A stretch of 64,000 nucleotides of DNA, taken from Zwartia hollandica (GTDB lineage: Bacteria > Pseudomonadota > Gammaproteobacteria > Burkholderiales > Burkholderiaceae_B). Location of the stretch: contig NZ_JAHXRI010000006.1 of assembly GCF_019923725.1 (NCBI RefSeq), positions 124,001-188,000 on the forward strand, written 5' to 3'. Made by a program: the position numbers and the translations under genes. Shown here one piece after another: positions 9,290 through 20,000 of this stretch. Numbering within the stretch: position 1 is the first letter of the stretch; each line of letters opens with the position of its first letter. The notes beneath the pieces were generated by a model, which was not told the DNA's origin, searched no databases, and saw only the letters and a list, made by a program, of their open reading frames with translations.

Positions 9290-10165
9290 TTAAGCCACGG
9301 AAGGCGTTACATCCGTTGTGCCCGGTGCCGCACGCATCAGATCTTTACGGTAGCGATTCAAATCTTGAACCGTTTTAAACGAGCTATCCATCAGTAAGGA
9401 CATATTGTGCAAAATACGGGTGCTCACTTTGCCTTCCCACACCTTGTCAAACACGATCTGGTTATCAAGCCAGCGCTCAAGCCAGCCGGGCTCAGGCATT
9501 TTGGACTGCACCGTGTCGTTGGGGAATAGCCCTTTATTGACGTGCAAATTGGTTGGGTGCAGCGCCTGGGGAGTCCGGTGAGCCGAAGCCATCAAGACAC
9601 CAATCTTTGCAAATGCCATGCGCGCTTGCGTCGCGATATCTTGCCCGCGCTGCGTCAGAGCACGCTTCATGTAACGCAAATATGCGCCGGCATGCCGAGC
9701 CTCATCTTGGGCAATGACGTTATAAATCGCCTTGATGACTGGCTCCGTGTGCCAATCGGACGCTCGACGATACCAGTGATTGAGACGCACCTCACCACAG
9801 AAATGCAACATCAGCGTTTCAAGGGGTGGGGCGGGATCGAACTCAAAGCGCACGCGATGCAACTCTTCCTCAGTCGGAACGAGGTCAGGCGCAAAGCGAC
9901 GTAGGTACTCGATCAGGACGAGCGAATGCTTTTGCTCTTCAAAAAACCAAACAGACATAAATGCAGAGAAATCACTGTCGTCACGGTTGTCGCGCAAAAA
10001 CATTTCCGTTGCCGGGAGCGCCGCCCACTCTGTGATGGCATTCATCTTGATCGTCTGTGCTTGCTCATCTGTGAGCTTGCTGCGATCAAAATCCTGCCAC
10101 GGAATATCGGTCGCCATATTCCAACGCACCGATTCCATCGACTTGAACAATTCTGAGTAGAGCAT
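9290..10165 (-). CDS. Ferritin-like diiron protein (acyl-ACP desaturase-like fold), function unknown
   Basis: A 291-residue helical protein with a full set of possible diiron ligands: Glu46 or Glu54, Glu77 with His80 (EEQKH), Glu125 (CGEVR) and Glu155 with His158 (DEARH). This is the E, ExxH, E, ExxH pattern of ferritin-like oxygenases and desaturases. There is no signal peptide or membrane span. I chose the ATG at 10165, preceded by AAGG; a TTG codon at 10180 is the alternative. It sits between ubiB and rfaE2 in one leftward run. The substrate is unknown. A hydroxylase or desaturase acting on a lipid or quinone precursor is an inference from fold and neighbours only. Confidence 0.75.
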   Translation of the reverse strand: MLYSELFKSMESVRWNMATDIPWQDFDRSKLTDEQAQTIKMNAITEWAALPATEMFLRDNRDDSDFSAFMSVWFFEEQKHSLVLIEYLRRFAPDLVPTEEELHRVRFEFDPAPPLETLMLHFCGEVRLNHWYRRASDWHTEPVIKAIYNVIAQDEARHAGAYLRYMKRALTQRGQDIATQARMAFAKIGVLMASAHRTPQALHPTNLHVNKGLFPNDTVQSKMPEPGWLERWLDNQIVFDKVWEGKVSTRILHNMSLLMDSSFKTVQDLNRYRKDLMRAAPGTTDVTPSVA

Positions 10166-10226
10166 ATTCACTGCCTTCAATATTTGGCTTTCGCCAACGG
10201 ATTAATAAATAAAAAACAAACTACAG

Positions 10227-11780
10227 TCAGCGGATCAAGGCCCAAAGAGCCACACCTAACGCCACTGCAGCCACACCTGTTAATGCAACCAATAACCGGT
10301 TGCCCTGCTCACGCGCCTGCCGCGATCGCTGCAATTCGGAAAGCACCGCGGCAGACAAATCAGGTCGACTGAGCTGTGCATAGATCAGTCTAGGAAACTC
10401 GGGCAACCACTGCGACCACTGCGCAGCTTCTTGCGTTAATTTTTTTCGTATGCCTTTCAAACCTACACGCTGATGCATCCAGCGCTCGAGATACGGCTTC
10501 GCTGTTTTCCACAAATCTAGCTGAGGATCGAGCTGACGTCCTAAACCCTCGACATTCAGTAAGGTCTTTTGCAATAAAACCAGCTGAGGTTGTATTTCAA
10601 CATTAAAGCGCCGAGATGTCTGGAAAAGCCTCAAAAGCACCTGACCAAGTGAGATTTCTGCCAGCGGGCGATCAAAATAAGGCTCGCACACGGCACGTAC
10701 CGCCCCCTCTAGCTCCTCCTCCCTGGTGCTTGCTGGTACCCAACCCGACTCGATATGCAACCGAGCCACCCGCCGATAGTCCCGCTGAAAAAAAGCCAGA
10801 AAATTCTGAGCCAGATAATTCTTGTCAAACTCGGATAACGAACCCACGATGCCGAAGTCCAGCGCGATGTAGCGCCCGAGCGTAGCAGGTTGATCAGAAA
10901 CGTAAATATTGCCAGGATGCATGTCTGCATGAAAAAAACCGTCGTCAAACACCTGCGTAAAAAATATTTCTACACCCGTGCGAGCAAGGGTCGGTATATC
11001 GACACCTAAAGCGCGCAGGCGATCAACCTGACTCACGGGTATCCCGTACATGCGCTCCATCGTAAAGACATTGGATGCGCAGTAGTCCCACATCACCTCA
11101 GGGACCCAGAGCAAGTCTTTGCGCTCACCATCGGCTGCAAAGTTGCGTCGCAACTGGCTGCAGTTGGCCGCCTCGCGAAGCAAGTCCAGCTCATCGTGCA
11201 GATGCTTATCAAACTCCCCAACGACTTCGCGAGGCTTGAGTCTGCGTCCATCGGGAGCCAAGCGCTCAATTAAACCTGCGAGTACACGCATCAACGATAA
11301 ATCTTTGTCGATAACTTCAAGCATGCCCGGCCGCAGCACTTTCACCGCGACGTGGCGACCATCGTGCAGGACGGCAAAGTGCACTTGGGCAATAGAAGCC
11401 GACGCGACCGGATCTTTCTCGAAGTGGGCAAACAACTGTCCCGTTGGGGCACCCAGAGCAGCTTCGACAAGCGCTGCAGCCTCGCGAGAGGGAAAAGGTG
11501 CGACACGATCTTGAAGGAGAGCTAACTCATCGGCGATATCGGGAGGGATCAGATCCCGCCGGGTAGACAGTACCTGTCCAAACTTTACGAAGATTGGACC
11601 CAGCGACTCAAGTGCCAGCCTCAATCTCATACCCCGTGCCATCGTCGGACGAGACCCCAAGCGCGCAACCCACAGCAGACGAACAGCCCAAGGATGGTCG
11701 ATACCGGAGAGCACAAGCTCGTCGAGCCGGTAGCGCAACGCGATCAACATGATGCGTAACAGTCGCGGCAAAGACATCAT
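10227..11780 (-). CDS. ubiB: Ubiquinone biosynthesis ATPase/kinase-like protein UbiB
   Basis: An atypical kinase-like ATPase of the ABC1/ADCK family that supports the membrane-associated ubiquinone biosynthesis complex. It has 517 residues. The KxGQ-type motif is in [23 protein letters not shown], the alanine-rich nucleotide loop is in [12 protein letters not shown], the catalytic HxDxHxGN is in FHADMHPGN, and the metal site is in ALDFGIVG. Membrane segments lie at the extreme C-terminus ([21 protein letters not shown]). Its ATG overlaps the ubiJ stop (ATGA), indicating coupling. Confidence 0.96.
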   Translation of the reverse strand: MMSLPRLLRIMLIALRYRLDELVLSGIDHPWAVRLLWVARLGSRPTMARGMRLRLALESLGPIFVKFGQVLSTRRDLIPPDIADELALLQDRVAPFPSREAAALVEAALGAPTGQLFAHFEKDPVASASIAQVHFAVLHDGRHVAVKVLRPGMLEVIDKDLSLMRVLAGLIERLAPDGRRLKPREVVGEFDKHLHDELDLLREAANCSQLRRNFAADGERKDLLWVPEVMWDYCASNVFTMERMYGIPVSQVDRLRALGVDIPTLARTGVEIFFTQVFDDGFFHADMHPGNIYVSDQPATLGRYIALDFGIVGSLSEFDKNYLAQNFLAFFQRDYRRVARLHIESGWVPASTREEELEGAVRAVCEPYFDRPLAEISLGQVLLRLFQTSRRFNVEIQPQLVLLQKTLLNVEGLGRQLDPQLDLWKTAKPYLERWMHQRVGLKGIRKKLTQEAAQWSQWLPEFPRLIYAQLSRPDLSAAVLSELQRSRQAREQGNRLLVALTGVAAVALGVALWALIR

Positions 11781-12439
11781 CGCGCGACGCTCCGGTTTGC
11801 TTCCAGTCTACGCAGGCGCGCACTGAAATCAGCGGCGCGCTGCTCAATCGCAGATAGACGAGTATGCGCTTGAGCGTGCTCTTGCGCAAAGGCCTCCATG
11901 ACAGGACGCCCTGCGAGTGCATCCGTTTCCTCCGAGAGATACTCAGCCACATTGCGACCAAGGCCGCGCAACGCGTCGCTAAATCCGATTGCTGCGCTGC
12001 GCGCACCTTGCACAATCCGACGGGCAGCAACATCGCCCAAGAATTGCGCTAACGCATCCTCTGGATCAGGTCGCAAATCGCGCGAGAGCTCTGACACCAC
12101 CTGCGCCAAGGCCGCCTGTCCGGACACGTGCACATACTCCGCTATATCTGGACGCGAGGCCGATGAAAGCCATGCAATCGGATCAAAGAACTGCGGGTTA
12201 ATCTCAAGCACAACATCTGGTGTAGTGCTAACTTCCGTAGGAACTAACTGCCCTGCAGCGGAAATCTTGAAAGTGAGCGCAAACCCACCGAAGACAATTC
12301 GTAACGTTTTTTCTGCGTACCGCGCCAAGCGCTCCGCCGCCCACGGCTGCTGCCGCGCCAGCAAATTGAAGGCATGGGCAAGCGCTTGGACCGGTTGAAA
12401 AACCTCTAAGGTCGGTAGCGAGGGAAAGGCTCGTCTCAA
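11777..12439 (-). CDS. ubiJ: Ubiquinone biosynthesis accessory factor, SCP2 lipid-binding domain
   Basis: Binds hydrophobic ubiquinone intermediates as part of the soluble Ubi complex. It has 220 residues. The N-terminal SCP2-like region includes [19 protein letters not shown], followed by [11 protein letters not shown]. The C-terminus is a charged helix ([21 protein letters not shown]) that probably coils. The only usable start is TTG at 12439: an in-frame stop lies four codons upstream and no ATG or GTG precedes the conserved region. Such a weak start would keep the protein scarce (inference). It overlaps ubiB by four bases. ubiE lies upstream beyond the Tim44-like gene. Confidence 0.88.
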   Translation of the reverse strand: MRRAFPSLPTLEVFQPVQALAHAFNLLARQQPWAAERLARYAEKTLRIVFGGFALTFKISAAGQLVPTEVSTTPDVVLEINPQFFDPIAWLSSASRPDIAEYVHVSGQAALAQVVSELSRDLRPDPEDALAQFLGDVAARRIVQGARSAAIGFSDALRGLGRNVAEYLSEETDALAGRPVMEAFAQEHAQAHTRLSAIEQRAADFSARLRRLEANRSVAR

Positions 12440-12510
12440 AGTATTGGACTATTGGAAGATGGACCATATTGGCACCAAACCGACAGTTTACCGGTTGTAG
12501 CGCAGTCACT

Positions 12511-12540
12511 CAGCAAAAACGCCCGCTTTCGCGGGCGTTT
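12511..12540 (-). terminator. Intrinsic terminator after the Tim44-like gene
   Basis: Read leftward, AAACGCCCGC, a GAAA tetraloop and GCGGGCGTTT form a 10-bp stem, and the T run continues to five. It lies 31 bases past the stop at 12572. It separates the Tim44-like transcript from ubiJ-ubiB, so the latter needs its own promoter in 12440-12510. Confidence 0.85.
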
Positions 12541-12571
12541 GAAGGTTAATTTCTCAACAAATTGGCAAGGC

Positions 12572-13561
12572 TTAGCTTGCCTGAGAAACCGGAACCTGTT
12601 GAATACCAGCCAACAACCAACCGCCTTGCTCTGGCTTAAACAGATTCCACACCTCTTCAAAGCGGAAGGCTTCTGCACCTGCTTGCTCACGCAGCATTCC
12701 AGAAAAGCGCACGCTGGCCAGATGACCGTCGCTGACTTTTTCGATACCAAGCAGTTCAGCGTTGAGCAGCACCACTTCTGTGTGATTCTGCCCGGTCTGA
12801 CCGCTTAGCTGTGCCTGCAATTCCTTCAAGAGGTCATCGGTCAAGAAATTACGCAGCTCATTGACGTTACCGCTATCCCAGACCTTCTGAATCGAGACAA
12901 ACTGCTGCTTGGCTTCACCCAAGAAGCGTTGCGTGTCGAAATCGGTCGGAATAAACCAACTTTGATCAGGCGCTGGCGCATCGGAGCCAAAACCGGCAGC
13001 AGACATTGAACCTGTCGCTGAAGGAGGCAACTGAACAGGTGCTGCTGCAGGCTCCGACGACTGACGCCACATGTCATTGGGTGCTGGGGCAGACCCCGTT
13101 GCAGAGCCGGCACCTGCGCCCTGCACAGCAGGTTCAGCAGAGGCACTGCCGCGCATTCTGCGCAAGATAAACATGACACCAAAGATCACAACGCCAGCGA
13201 TCAAGGCCATCACGAGGAAGTCTGCCATTGCGCCGCCTAAGCCAAAATGCGACAAGAGCGCAGCAATACCCAAGCCAGCTGCGATGCCGGCCAAAGGCCC
13301 GAGCCAACGCGAAGCACCGCTAGGCTTAGCGGCAGCTGCCGCACCAGCTGTCGAGCTGGCGGCTGCGGCGGGGGCTGTTGCACTTTTCTGAGTCGTGGTT
13401 GACGCAGCGGGTGCTTGATTCGTTACATTGCTGGATTGACGCCCGGCATTATTGCCCTTGCCAACACGGGCGGCATCGGCATCAAAGGCCATACTGGTCA
13501 GTGCCAAGCCACTCACCGCCAACACAGCTGCTGCTACAAAACGTGAAAGGGAACGAGACAT
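12572..13561 (-). CDS. Tim44-like domain membrane protein
   Basis: A 329-residue protein with an N-terminal signal or anchor segment (SRFVAAAVLAVSGLALTSMAF). A low-complexity Ala/Thr/Ser stretch follows, then two membrane segments (LAGIAAGLGIAALLSHFGLG; FLVMALIAGVVIFGVMFIL), a Pro/Ala linker, and a C-terminal Tim44-like domain from about residue 205 (FLGEAKQQFVSIQKVWDSGN...LRNFLTDDLLKEL...FEEVWNLFKPEQGGWLLAGIQQ). The ATG at 13561 follows AGGAG, so I prefer it to an earlier in-frame codon. It is a known betaproteobacterial neighbour of ubiE/ubiJ, but its role is not established; lipid binding is only implied by the domain. It is flanked by its own promoter and terminator. Confidence 0.88.
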   Translation of the reverse strand: MSRSLSRFVAAAVLAVSGLALTSMAFDADAARVGKGNNAGRQSSNVTNQAPAASTTTQKSATAPAAAASSTAGAAAAAKPSGASRWLGPLAGIAAGLGIAALLSHFGLGGAMADFLVMALIAGVVIFGVMFILRRMRGSASAEPAVQGAGAGSATGSAPAPNDMWRQSSEPAAAPVQLPPSATGSMSAAGFGSDAPAPDQSWFIPTDFDTQRFLGEAKQQFVSIQKVWDSGNVNELRNFLTDDLLKELQAQLSGQTGQNHTEVVLLNAELLGIEKVSDGHLASVRFSGMLREQAGAEAFRFEEVWNLFKPEQGGWLLAGIQQVPVSQAS

Positions 13562-13603
13562 CGATTGCTCCTGAGCGAAAATCGCCAATAAAAAAGTACT
13601 GAA

Positions 13604-13631
13604 GTAATAATGGACTTACTTTCGGTTACAA
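13604..13631 (-). promoter_or_regulatory. Candidate sigma-70 promoter for the Tim44-like gene
   Basis: On the minus strand TTGTAA (13631-13626) and TATTAC (13609-13604) are spaced by 16 bases, about 43 bases before the ATG, in an AT-rich gap of 177 bases. The rest of this gap holds no gene. Confidence 0.4.
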
Positions 13632-13738
13632 AGAAATACTTAATTAACTCTAACAGCTAAACCAAATCTTACTAAAAGCTGAACGAAATTGTAAGTGAGT
13701 AGACTGCTCCTGTCCAAATAAGTTCAGTTATTTGCTTA

Positions 13739-14476
13739 TTAGATTTTGATGCCTTCGTGCAATGCGGTCAGACCCGCCGACAAATTAAAATACTGGACAC
13801 GACTCAGACCAGCATCGGACAGCATTTTCTTAAGGGTTTCTTGATCTGGATGCATGCGAATCGACTCTGCCAAATAGCGGTAACTATCTGCATCACCCGC
13901 AACCTTACTACCCAGCCAAGGTAAGACGTTAAACGAATACCAGTCATACACCGGCGCCAAGGGTTTGGCGATGTGCGAAAACTCGAGCACCAACAACTTA
14001 CCGCTGGGACGCAACACACGGGTCATTTCAGCTAGAGCGCGGTCTTTGTGCGTCATATTACGCAAACCAAACGCAACACTGACACGATCAAAGTAATTGT
14101 CCGGAAACGGCAAACGCTCGGCATCACACACCGCACATGGCAAGACGATCCCATCGTCAATCAACCGGTCCCGGCCAACTCTCAACATCGAGTCATTGAT
14201 ATCGGTAAGCCAGACCTCCCCCTCAGGACCCGCCTGTTTGGCAAAGGCACGCGCCAAATCACCGGTTCCACCAGCAATGTCGAGCACCTTCATTCCAGGT
14301 CGCACAGCGGCACGTCCAATGGTGAAGGCCTTCCAGACCCGATGTAATCCAGCCGACATAAGATCGTTCATCACATCGTAGCGTGCTGCGACAGAGTGAA
14401 ATACCTGAGCAACCTTGCCAGCCTTCTCGGACTCAGCAACGGTCTGGAAACCAAAGTGGGTTTTATCGTCGGACAT
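13739..14476 (-). CDS. ubiE: Ubiquinone/menaquinone C-methyltransferase
   Basis: A SAM-dependent methyltransferase for the C-methylation of demethoxyubiquinol (and demethylmenaquinol where present). It has 245 residues, typical length. The N-terminal THFGFQTV and [21 protein letters not shown] precede SAM motif [15 protein letters not shown], the signature [21 protein letters not shown], and the C-terminal [18 protein letters not shown] chose the ATG at 14476 over one eight codons upstream, because conservation begins there. It is divergent from pxpB. Confidence 0.97.
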   Translation of the reverse strand: MSDDKTHFGFQTVAESEKAGKVAQVFHSVAARYDVMNDLMSAGLHRVWKAFTIGRAAVRPGMKVLDIAGGTGDLARAFAKQAGPEGEVWLTDINDSMLRVGRDRLIDDGIVLPCAVCDAERLPFPDNYFDRVSVAFGLRNMTHKDRALAEMTRVLRPSGKLLVLEFSHIAKPLAPVYDWYSFNVLPWLGSKVAGDADSYRYLAESIRMHPDQETLKKMLSDAGLSRVQYFNLSAGLTALHEGIKI

Positions 14477-14598
14477 TGATGTTCGCTTAAAAAATTGCAA
14501 GTACTATTCTATTCGCTTCGAATGCGATTCGTCGCCTGCCATTGCACTCAAAAACCTATCTGCAACCAATACCTCTTGCGTGGAAACCAGACCAAAGC

Positions 14599-15318
14599 AT
14601 GAAAGGACCTGCGTTTACGATCCGCCCCCAGGGCGACCGGTGTCTGAGTCTGGACTTTGGCCAGGAAATTAGCGCTGCGACAGGCCTAATGTGTTTAAGC
14701 GCAGCAGCCACCTTGCGCGCTGCCCAGATTCCCGGCGTGTCCGACATCGTGCCCTCATACACCGCGGTCGCTTTGTTTTACTCGCCCGGCATACACGCGA
14801 CACCCGTTACCTTTGCAAGCCTGTCGCAAGAGGTTAAGCACATTTTGAGCGGTGAGTTACTGCCAGCCAACGCCTCGTCGCGACTGATCAAGATCCCTGT
14901 CTGTTACGGCGGCGTCCACGGACCAGACCTCAGCGACGTGGCCAAGCGCACAGGTCTGACCGAAGAGGAAGTGATTACCAAACATAGCGCGTCGGACACG
15001 ATGGTGTTTTCACTTGGCTTCTCACCTGGTCACCCCTACATTGGCATCCACGACGAAATTTTTGCAATTCCACGACGAGACGTACCACGCACAGTGGTGC
15101 CCCGTGGTTCAGTTGCAATCGCAAACCGCCAGTCTACGGTTTATCCAGAACGTCTTCCTGGGGGCTGGCATATTTTGGGCGCAACACCGCTCAGACTCTT
15201 TGATCTCGCGCGCGAGCAACCCTCGCTGCTATTGCCGGGTGACAAGATTCAATTCGTCCCCATCGACCAAAAGGAGTTCGAGCGGCTAGCGGCTGAGATT
15301 GATGGGGTGCGCACATGA
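14599..15318 (+). CDS. pxpB: 5-oxoprolinase subunit B
   Basis: With PxpC and PxpA it hydrolyses 5-oxoproline to glutamate using ATP. It has 239 residues of the KipI/allophanate-hydrolase subunit 1 type. The N-terminal is FTIRPQGDRCLSLDFGQEIS. Conserved family sequence includes IPVCYGG, GPDLSDVA, FSLGFSPGHPYIG and VPRGSVAIANRQSTVYP, then LPGGWHILGATPLRLFD. The ATG at 14599 is preferred to one at 14542, because similarity starts after it. It overlaps pxpC by four bases (ATGA). Confidence 0.93.
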   Translation: MKGPAFTIRPQGDRCLSLDFGQEISAATGLMCLSAAATLRAAQIPGVSDIVPSYTAVALFYSPGIHATPVTFASLSQEVKHILSGELLPANASSRLIKIPVCYGGVHGPDLSDVAKRTGLTEEEVITKHSASDTMVFSLGFSPGHPYIGIHDEIFAIPRRDVPRTVVPRGSVAIANRQSTVYPERLPGGWHILGATPLRLFDLAREQPSLLLPGDKIQFVPIDQKEFERLAAEIDGVRT

Positions 15319-16307
15319 GTATGGTCGTCATCAAGCCAGGCATGCTCTCGAGCTTTCAAGATGCGGGGCGGCACGGACATCAACCTCTTGGCATCTCAGT
15401 CGTCGGGGCGATGGATCAGCGCGCACACCGTCTGGCGAACATTCTGGTCGGCAACGACGCACAAGCCGCAAGCCTAGAGATTACGCTCACAGGCCCAACA
15501 CTTAAGTTCAAAGAACCCTGCTGCATCGCACTGTGTGGTGCCGACTTGAGTGCAACACTGAACGGCCAAGCTGTCGCCCTGAATCGGCCACTCATCGTGC
15601 GCCCGCAGGACGAGCTAGCTTTTGGGGCGCGCAAGCATGGCACCCGCTGTTACTTAGCGGTGCATGGGGGCTTTGCATTAACCCCCGTCTTGGGCAGCAC
15701 CAGCACTTACCTTCGCAGCCACTTCGGTGGCTGGCACGGTCGTGCACTGCAAAAAGGTGACGAGATCGCCTTTGCGCGACCACTAAAGAATAAAAGCCTG
15801 GAAGCCGTTGCAATGGAACTCTGGGCAATCAAAATTTATCTGCCCGCCGCGATCGCTGATTCTTCGCGCCAGCGAATCCGCTTGATCAAGAGCGCGCTGT
15901 GGAATGAGTTCACGCCGGAGAGTTGTGTGGCGCTCTTGACCGAAACATATCGCGTCAGCCCAGACTCTGAGCGGATGGGGTATCGCCTCACCGGCACACC
16001 ACTTTTGATGAGCAAGCCACGACAATTGTTATCCGAAGCAACCACCTTTGGCACCATTCAAGTGCCCGCAGGAGGGCAGCCCATCATCTTGATGGCAGAC
16101 CGACAAACCACCGGCGGCTATCCCAAGATGGCTTATGTCGCAACGGTCGATTTACCCCTCCTGGCGCAACTCGCACCAGGTGATGCGCTAAAGTTCGAAG
16201 CTATCACGCTCGAGCGCGCGCAAGAGCTCGACGCAGCACGGGAGTGCGCCTGGCAAACGCTCTCGCAAACAGTAAAACCTATACAAGACCTACTTTTAAA
16301 TCATTGA
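15315..16307 (+). CDS. pxpC: 5-oxoprolinase subunit C
   Basis: The biotin-independent carboxyltransferase-like (KipA/allophanate hydrolase subunit 2) partner of PxpB. It has 330 residues. The N-terminal motif is VVIKPGMLSSFQDAGRHGHQPLGIS. GAMDQRAHRLAN, a central SERMGYRLTGTPL and a late GQPIILMADRQTTGGYPK are family-specific. The start overlaps the pxpB stop, and eleven bases separate its stop from pxpA, so the three are one operon. Confidence 0.95.
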   Translation: MSMVVIKPGMLSSFQDAGRHGHQPLGISVVGAMDQRAHRLANILVGNDAQAASLEITLTGPTLKFKEPCCIALCGADLSATLNGQAVALNRPLIVRPQDELAFGARKHGTRCYLAVHGGFALTPVLGSTSTYLRSHFGGWHGRALQKGDEIAFARPLKNKSLEAVAMELWAIKIYLPAAIADSSRQRIRLIKSALWNEFTPESCVALLTETYRVSPDSERMGYRLTGTPLLMSKPRQLLSEATTFGTIQVPAGGQPIILMADRQTTGGYPKMAYVATVDLPLLAQLAPGDALKFEAITLERAQELDAARECAWQTLSQTVKPIQDLLLNH

Positions 16308-16318
16308 GGTGACACCAC

Positions 16319-17074
16319 ATGGCACTGCGAATTGACTTGAACTGCGATATGGGCGAAAGCTTTGGCGTCTGGAAGCTCGGGAACGACGAGGGCATCATGC
16401 CTTATGTTTCCTCTGCAAACATCGCCTGCGGGTTTCATGGCGGCGATCCAGCCACTATGCGCAAAACGGTGGCCGCAGCGCTTAAGCATGGCGTCGCGCT
16501 TGGCGCACACCCCGGCCTGCCAGATCTGCAAGGCTTCGGCCGCCGCAACATGGCGATTACCGACCAAGAGGCTTACGACATGATGGTGGTACAGATTGGT
16601 GCGCTTGCTGCCGTCGCCGCCTCGCAAGGGGCAAAGTTGCGTCACGTTAAGGCGCACGGTCAGCTCTACAACATGGCCGTTAAAGACGAAGGGCTCGCAC
16701 GCGCGCTTGCACAAGCCACCTACGATGTAGACAAAAACCTTGTGTTCTTTGTCCTGGCCAGCAGCCCAATGGTGCGCATCGCCGAGTCAGTGGGCGTAAC
16801 TGTCGCCAGCGAAGTGTTTGGTGACCGCAACTACATGCCTGACGGCACGTTGAGCCCACGGAACAAACCAGGTGCAATGATCGAGGATGTGCAGGTCTCA
16901 ATCAAGCAAGTATTACAAATGGTTAAGACCGGCACCCTAACGGCCAACGACGGTAGCATTGTCAAAGTGCAAGCCGACACGCTTTGCATTCATGGCGACC
17001 AACCCGGCGCTGTGACATTCGCAAAAGCAATTCGCGAAGCGTTGCAGGCCGAGGGGATTGAAGTCAGCGCTTAA
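16319..17074 (+). CDS. pxpA: 5-oxoprolinase subunit A
   Basis: The LamB/YcsF-family subunit, thought to carry the ring-opening step. It has 251 residues. The conserved metal/active-site segments are [49 protein letters not shown] and [14 protein letters not shown] lies just before the ATG. Its stop overlaps the convergent DUF3683 gene by four bases. Confidence 0.96.
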   Translation: MALRIDLNCDMGESFGVWKLGNDEGIMPYVSSANIACGFHGGDPATMRKTVAAALKHGVALGAHPGLPDLQGFGRRNMAITDQEAYDMMVVQIGALAAVAASQGAKLRHVKAHGQLYNMAVKDEGLARALAQATYDVDKNLVFFVLASSPMVRIAESVGVTVASEVFGDRNYMPDGTLSPRNKPGAMIEDVQVSIKQVLQMVKTGTLTANDGSIVKVQADTLCIHGDQPGAVTFAKAIREALQAEGIEVSA

Positions 17075-20000
17075 ACCAACACGCGTTCGATGCCGCCGTT
17101 ATTGGCTTTTTTGACATAGTCTTCAAGCCAATCGGCGCCTAGAATGTGGCGCGCCATTTCGACCACGATGTAGTCTGCCTTGGCGCCACTGTCGGCTTCA
17201 AAACGTGACAAACCTTGCATGCATGAAGGGCAAGACGTCAACATCTTGATGTCGCCATCAAACCCGTCCTTCCGCAAGGCAGCCGTGTTTTTCGCAAGCT
17301 CTTCCTCTTTGCGAAACCGCACTTGCGTTGAAATATCCGGACGCGTCACAGCCAGCGTGCCAGACTCGCCGCAACAACGCTCAGTTTTGATTGCGCTGTC
17401 ACCCACCAATGAGCGAACCGTCTTCATCGGATCCTGTAACTTCATCGGTGTGTGGCAGGGGTCGTGATACATGTAACGGGTACCCTGGATACCCTCAAGC
17501 TTGATGCCTTTTTCGAGCAGGTACTCATGGATATCAATCAAACGGCAGCCTGGAAAAATCTTTTCAAATTCGTAGCCGGAAAGCTGGTCGTAACAAGTCC
17601 CGCAACTCACCACCACAGTCTTGATATCAAGATAGTTCAAGGTGTTGGCGACGCGGTGGAACAATACCCGGTTATCCGTAATGATTTGCTCGGCCTTGTC
17701 ATTCATACCGTTACCGCGCTGAGGGTATCCGCAGCAAAGATAGCCTGGAGGCAACACCGTTTGAACACCCGCGTGCCATAGCATGGCTTGTGTTGCCAGC
17801 CCAACCTGTGAGAACAAGCGCTCTGAACCGCAGCCTGGAAAATAAAAGACCGCTTCCGTATCGGCTGGCACACTAGGTGGACGAATGATTGGAACGTAAT
17901 CAGCATCTTCAATATCAAGCAGTTTGCGCGCAGTCTGCTTGGGCAAACCACCGGGCATCTTCTTGTTGATAAAGTGGACAATCTGTTCGCGGATCGGTGG
18001 TTTACCAACCGTTGCTGGCGGGGCGCTTGTCTGCTTGCGCGCGAACTTGGAGAGCACATCATGCGCCATGCGCTGCAGCTTATACCCAACACCCACCATC
18101 GCCTGACGGGTAGCATTAATCGTCGCTGGATCTTTCGCGTTCAGGAAGAACATCGCGGCAGACGTACCGGCATTGAACGACTTACGCCCCATGCGTCGCA
18201 ACAATGCGCGCATATTCATCGAGACATCACCAAAATCGATATCAACCGGGCAGGGGTTGTAGCATTTGTGGCAAACAGTGCAGTGGTCCGCAACGTCTTC
18301 GAACTCTTCCCAATGCTTGAGACTAATTCCGCGACGCGTTTGCTCTTCGTATAAAAATGCTTCGATGAGTAATGAGGTCGCAAGGATTTTGTCGCGCGGC
18401 GAATAAAGAAGGTTAGCCCGCGGCACGTGCGTGGCGCAGACCGGCTTGCATTTACCGCAACGCAGACAGTCTTTGATCGAGTTACTAATGGCGCCAATAT
18501 CACTTTGTTGCATGATGATCGACTCATGCCCCATCAAGCCAAAGCTTGGTGTCCAAGCATGGCGCAGATCAGCGCCCGGCATCAACTTGCCTGCGTTAAA
18601 GTGATTGTGCGGATCGATCTGACGCTTGTAGTTCTGAAACGGCGCAAGTTCTGCTTCGGTCAGAAACTCATACTTCGTCAGGCCAATGCCGTGTTCACCA
18701 GAAATCACCCCGTCTAAATCACGTGCAATTTGCATGATCCGCACGACAGCCTCGTTGGCCTCGCGCAGCATCTCGTAGTCATCAGAGTTCACCGGGATGT
18801 TGGTGTGTACGTTGCCGTCCCCTGCATGCATATGCAAGGCGACAAACACGCGGCTCTTAAGCACGCGATCATGCACTGCCTGCATTTCCGTCAAAACCGG
18901 CGCGAAGTCGTTGCCACCAAAGAGGCCAGCAAGTTCAGCCTTCACCTCTTTTTTCCAAGAAATACGCAACGTCCGGTCTTGCACAATATCAAACACACGA
19001 GCCTGCGGATGCCGAGCTAGCCGCTCATCGAAGGCGGACTTTAAGTCAGACAGGCCGTGGGCAACCAAGGGCTGCAGCCCCTCAGCCAGTGGCATATCAA
19101 GATTCTCAAGCACCCACGACCACCGTCCTCGAACACGCGCAATCATTTCGGTCGCATGCCGACGTCGCTCATCCAACGCTTCTTCTAACGAGGCACCCTC
19201 TTCGCTGGCGCGATCGAGCTTGGCAATCGCCAAGTCTCCATCGAGCGCCGACTGCAACGCATCAAGCAGCTTGAGCTTGTTGCGCGTCGATAATTCGATA
19301 TTGATGCGCTCAATATGGTCGGTGTACTCACCCATCCGCCCAAGCGGAATCACAACGTCTTCATTAATTTTGAAAGCATTGGTATGACGCGCAATTGCCG
19401 CTGTGCGCGCACGATCGAGCCAAAACTTCTTACGTGCCTCAGCACTGACTGCAATGAAACCTTCGCCATGACGCGTATTAGCGAGACGAACCACTTCACT
19501 AGTCGCTGCAGCAACGGCCGTGTCATCGTCTCCGACAATGTCGCCGATCAGCACCATCTTGGGCAGCACACCGCGCTTACTCTTGGTGGAATACCCCACC
19601 GCGCGCAGATATCGCTCGTCAAGATGCTCCAAGCCTGCGAGTAAGGCGCCCTGCTCACGCCCTTGTGTGTCTAGATAATTTTTAATTTCAACAATAGAAG
19701 GAATCGAGTCGCGCGCTTGACCAAAAAACTCGAGGCAAACTGTCCGTGTGTGGCTAGGCATGCGATGCAATACCCACCGCGCCGCTGTAATTAAGCCATC
19801 ACAGCCTTCTTTTTGGACACCGGGTAGTCCCGACAAAAACTTATCGGTGACATCTTTGCCAAGACCAACTTTGCGAAACCTTGCGCCGTCGATTTCAAGG
19901 ATCTCGGTGCGTAACACACGTGCGCCAGCCGCAGCCGCGCCATCCGACCACTGCAACTCAAAGCGCACTAAACCTGCTTCGTGAATCTTGCCTAAGTTGT

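Noticed and set aside
13715-13734. CAAATAA/TTATTTG inverted repeat just after ubiE
   Set aside because: Only a 7-bp AT stem without a T run; too weak for a terminator or a defined operator.
14511-14523. ATTCG-CTT-CGAAT palindrome in the ubiE/pxpB gap
   Set aside because: Five-base half sites occur by chance; no repeat copy seen nearby.
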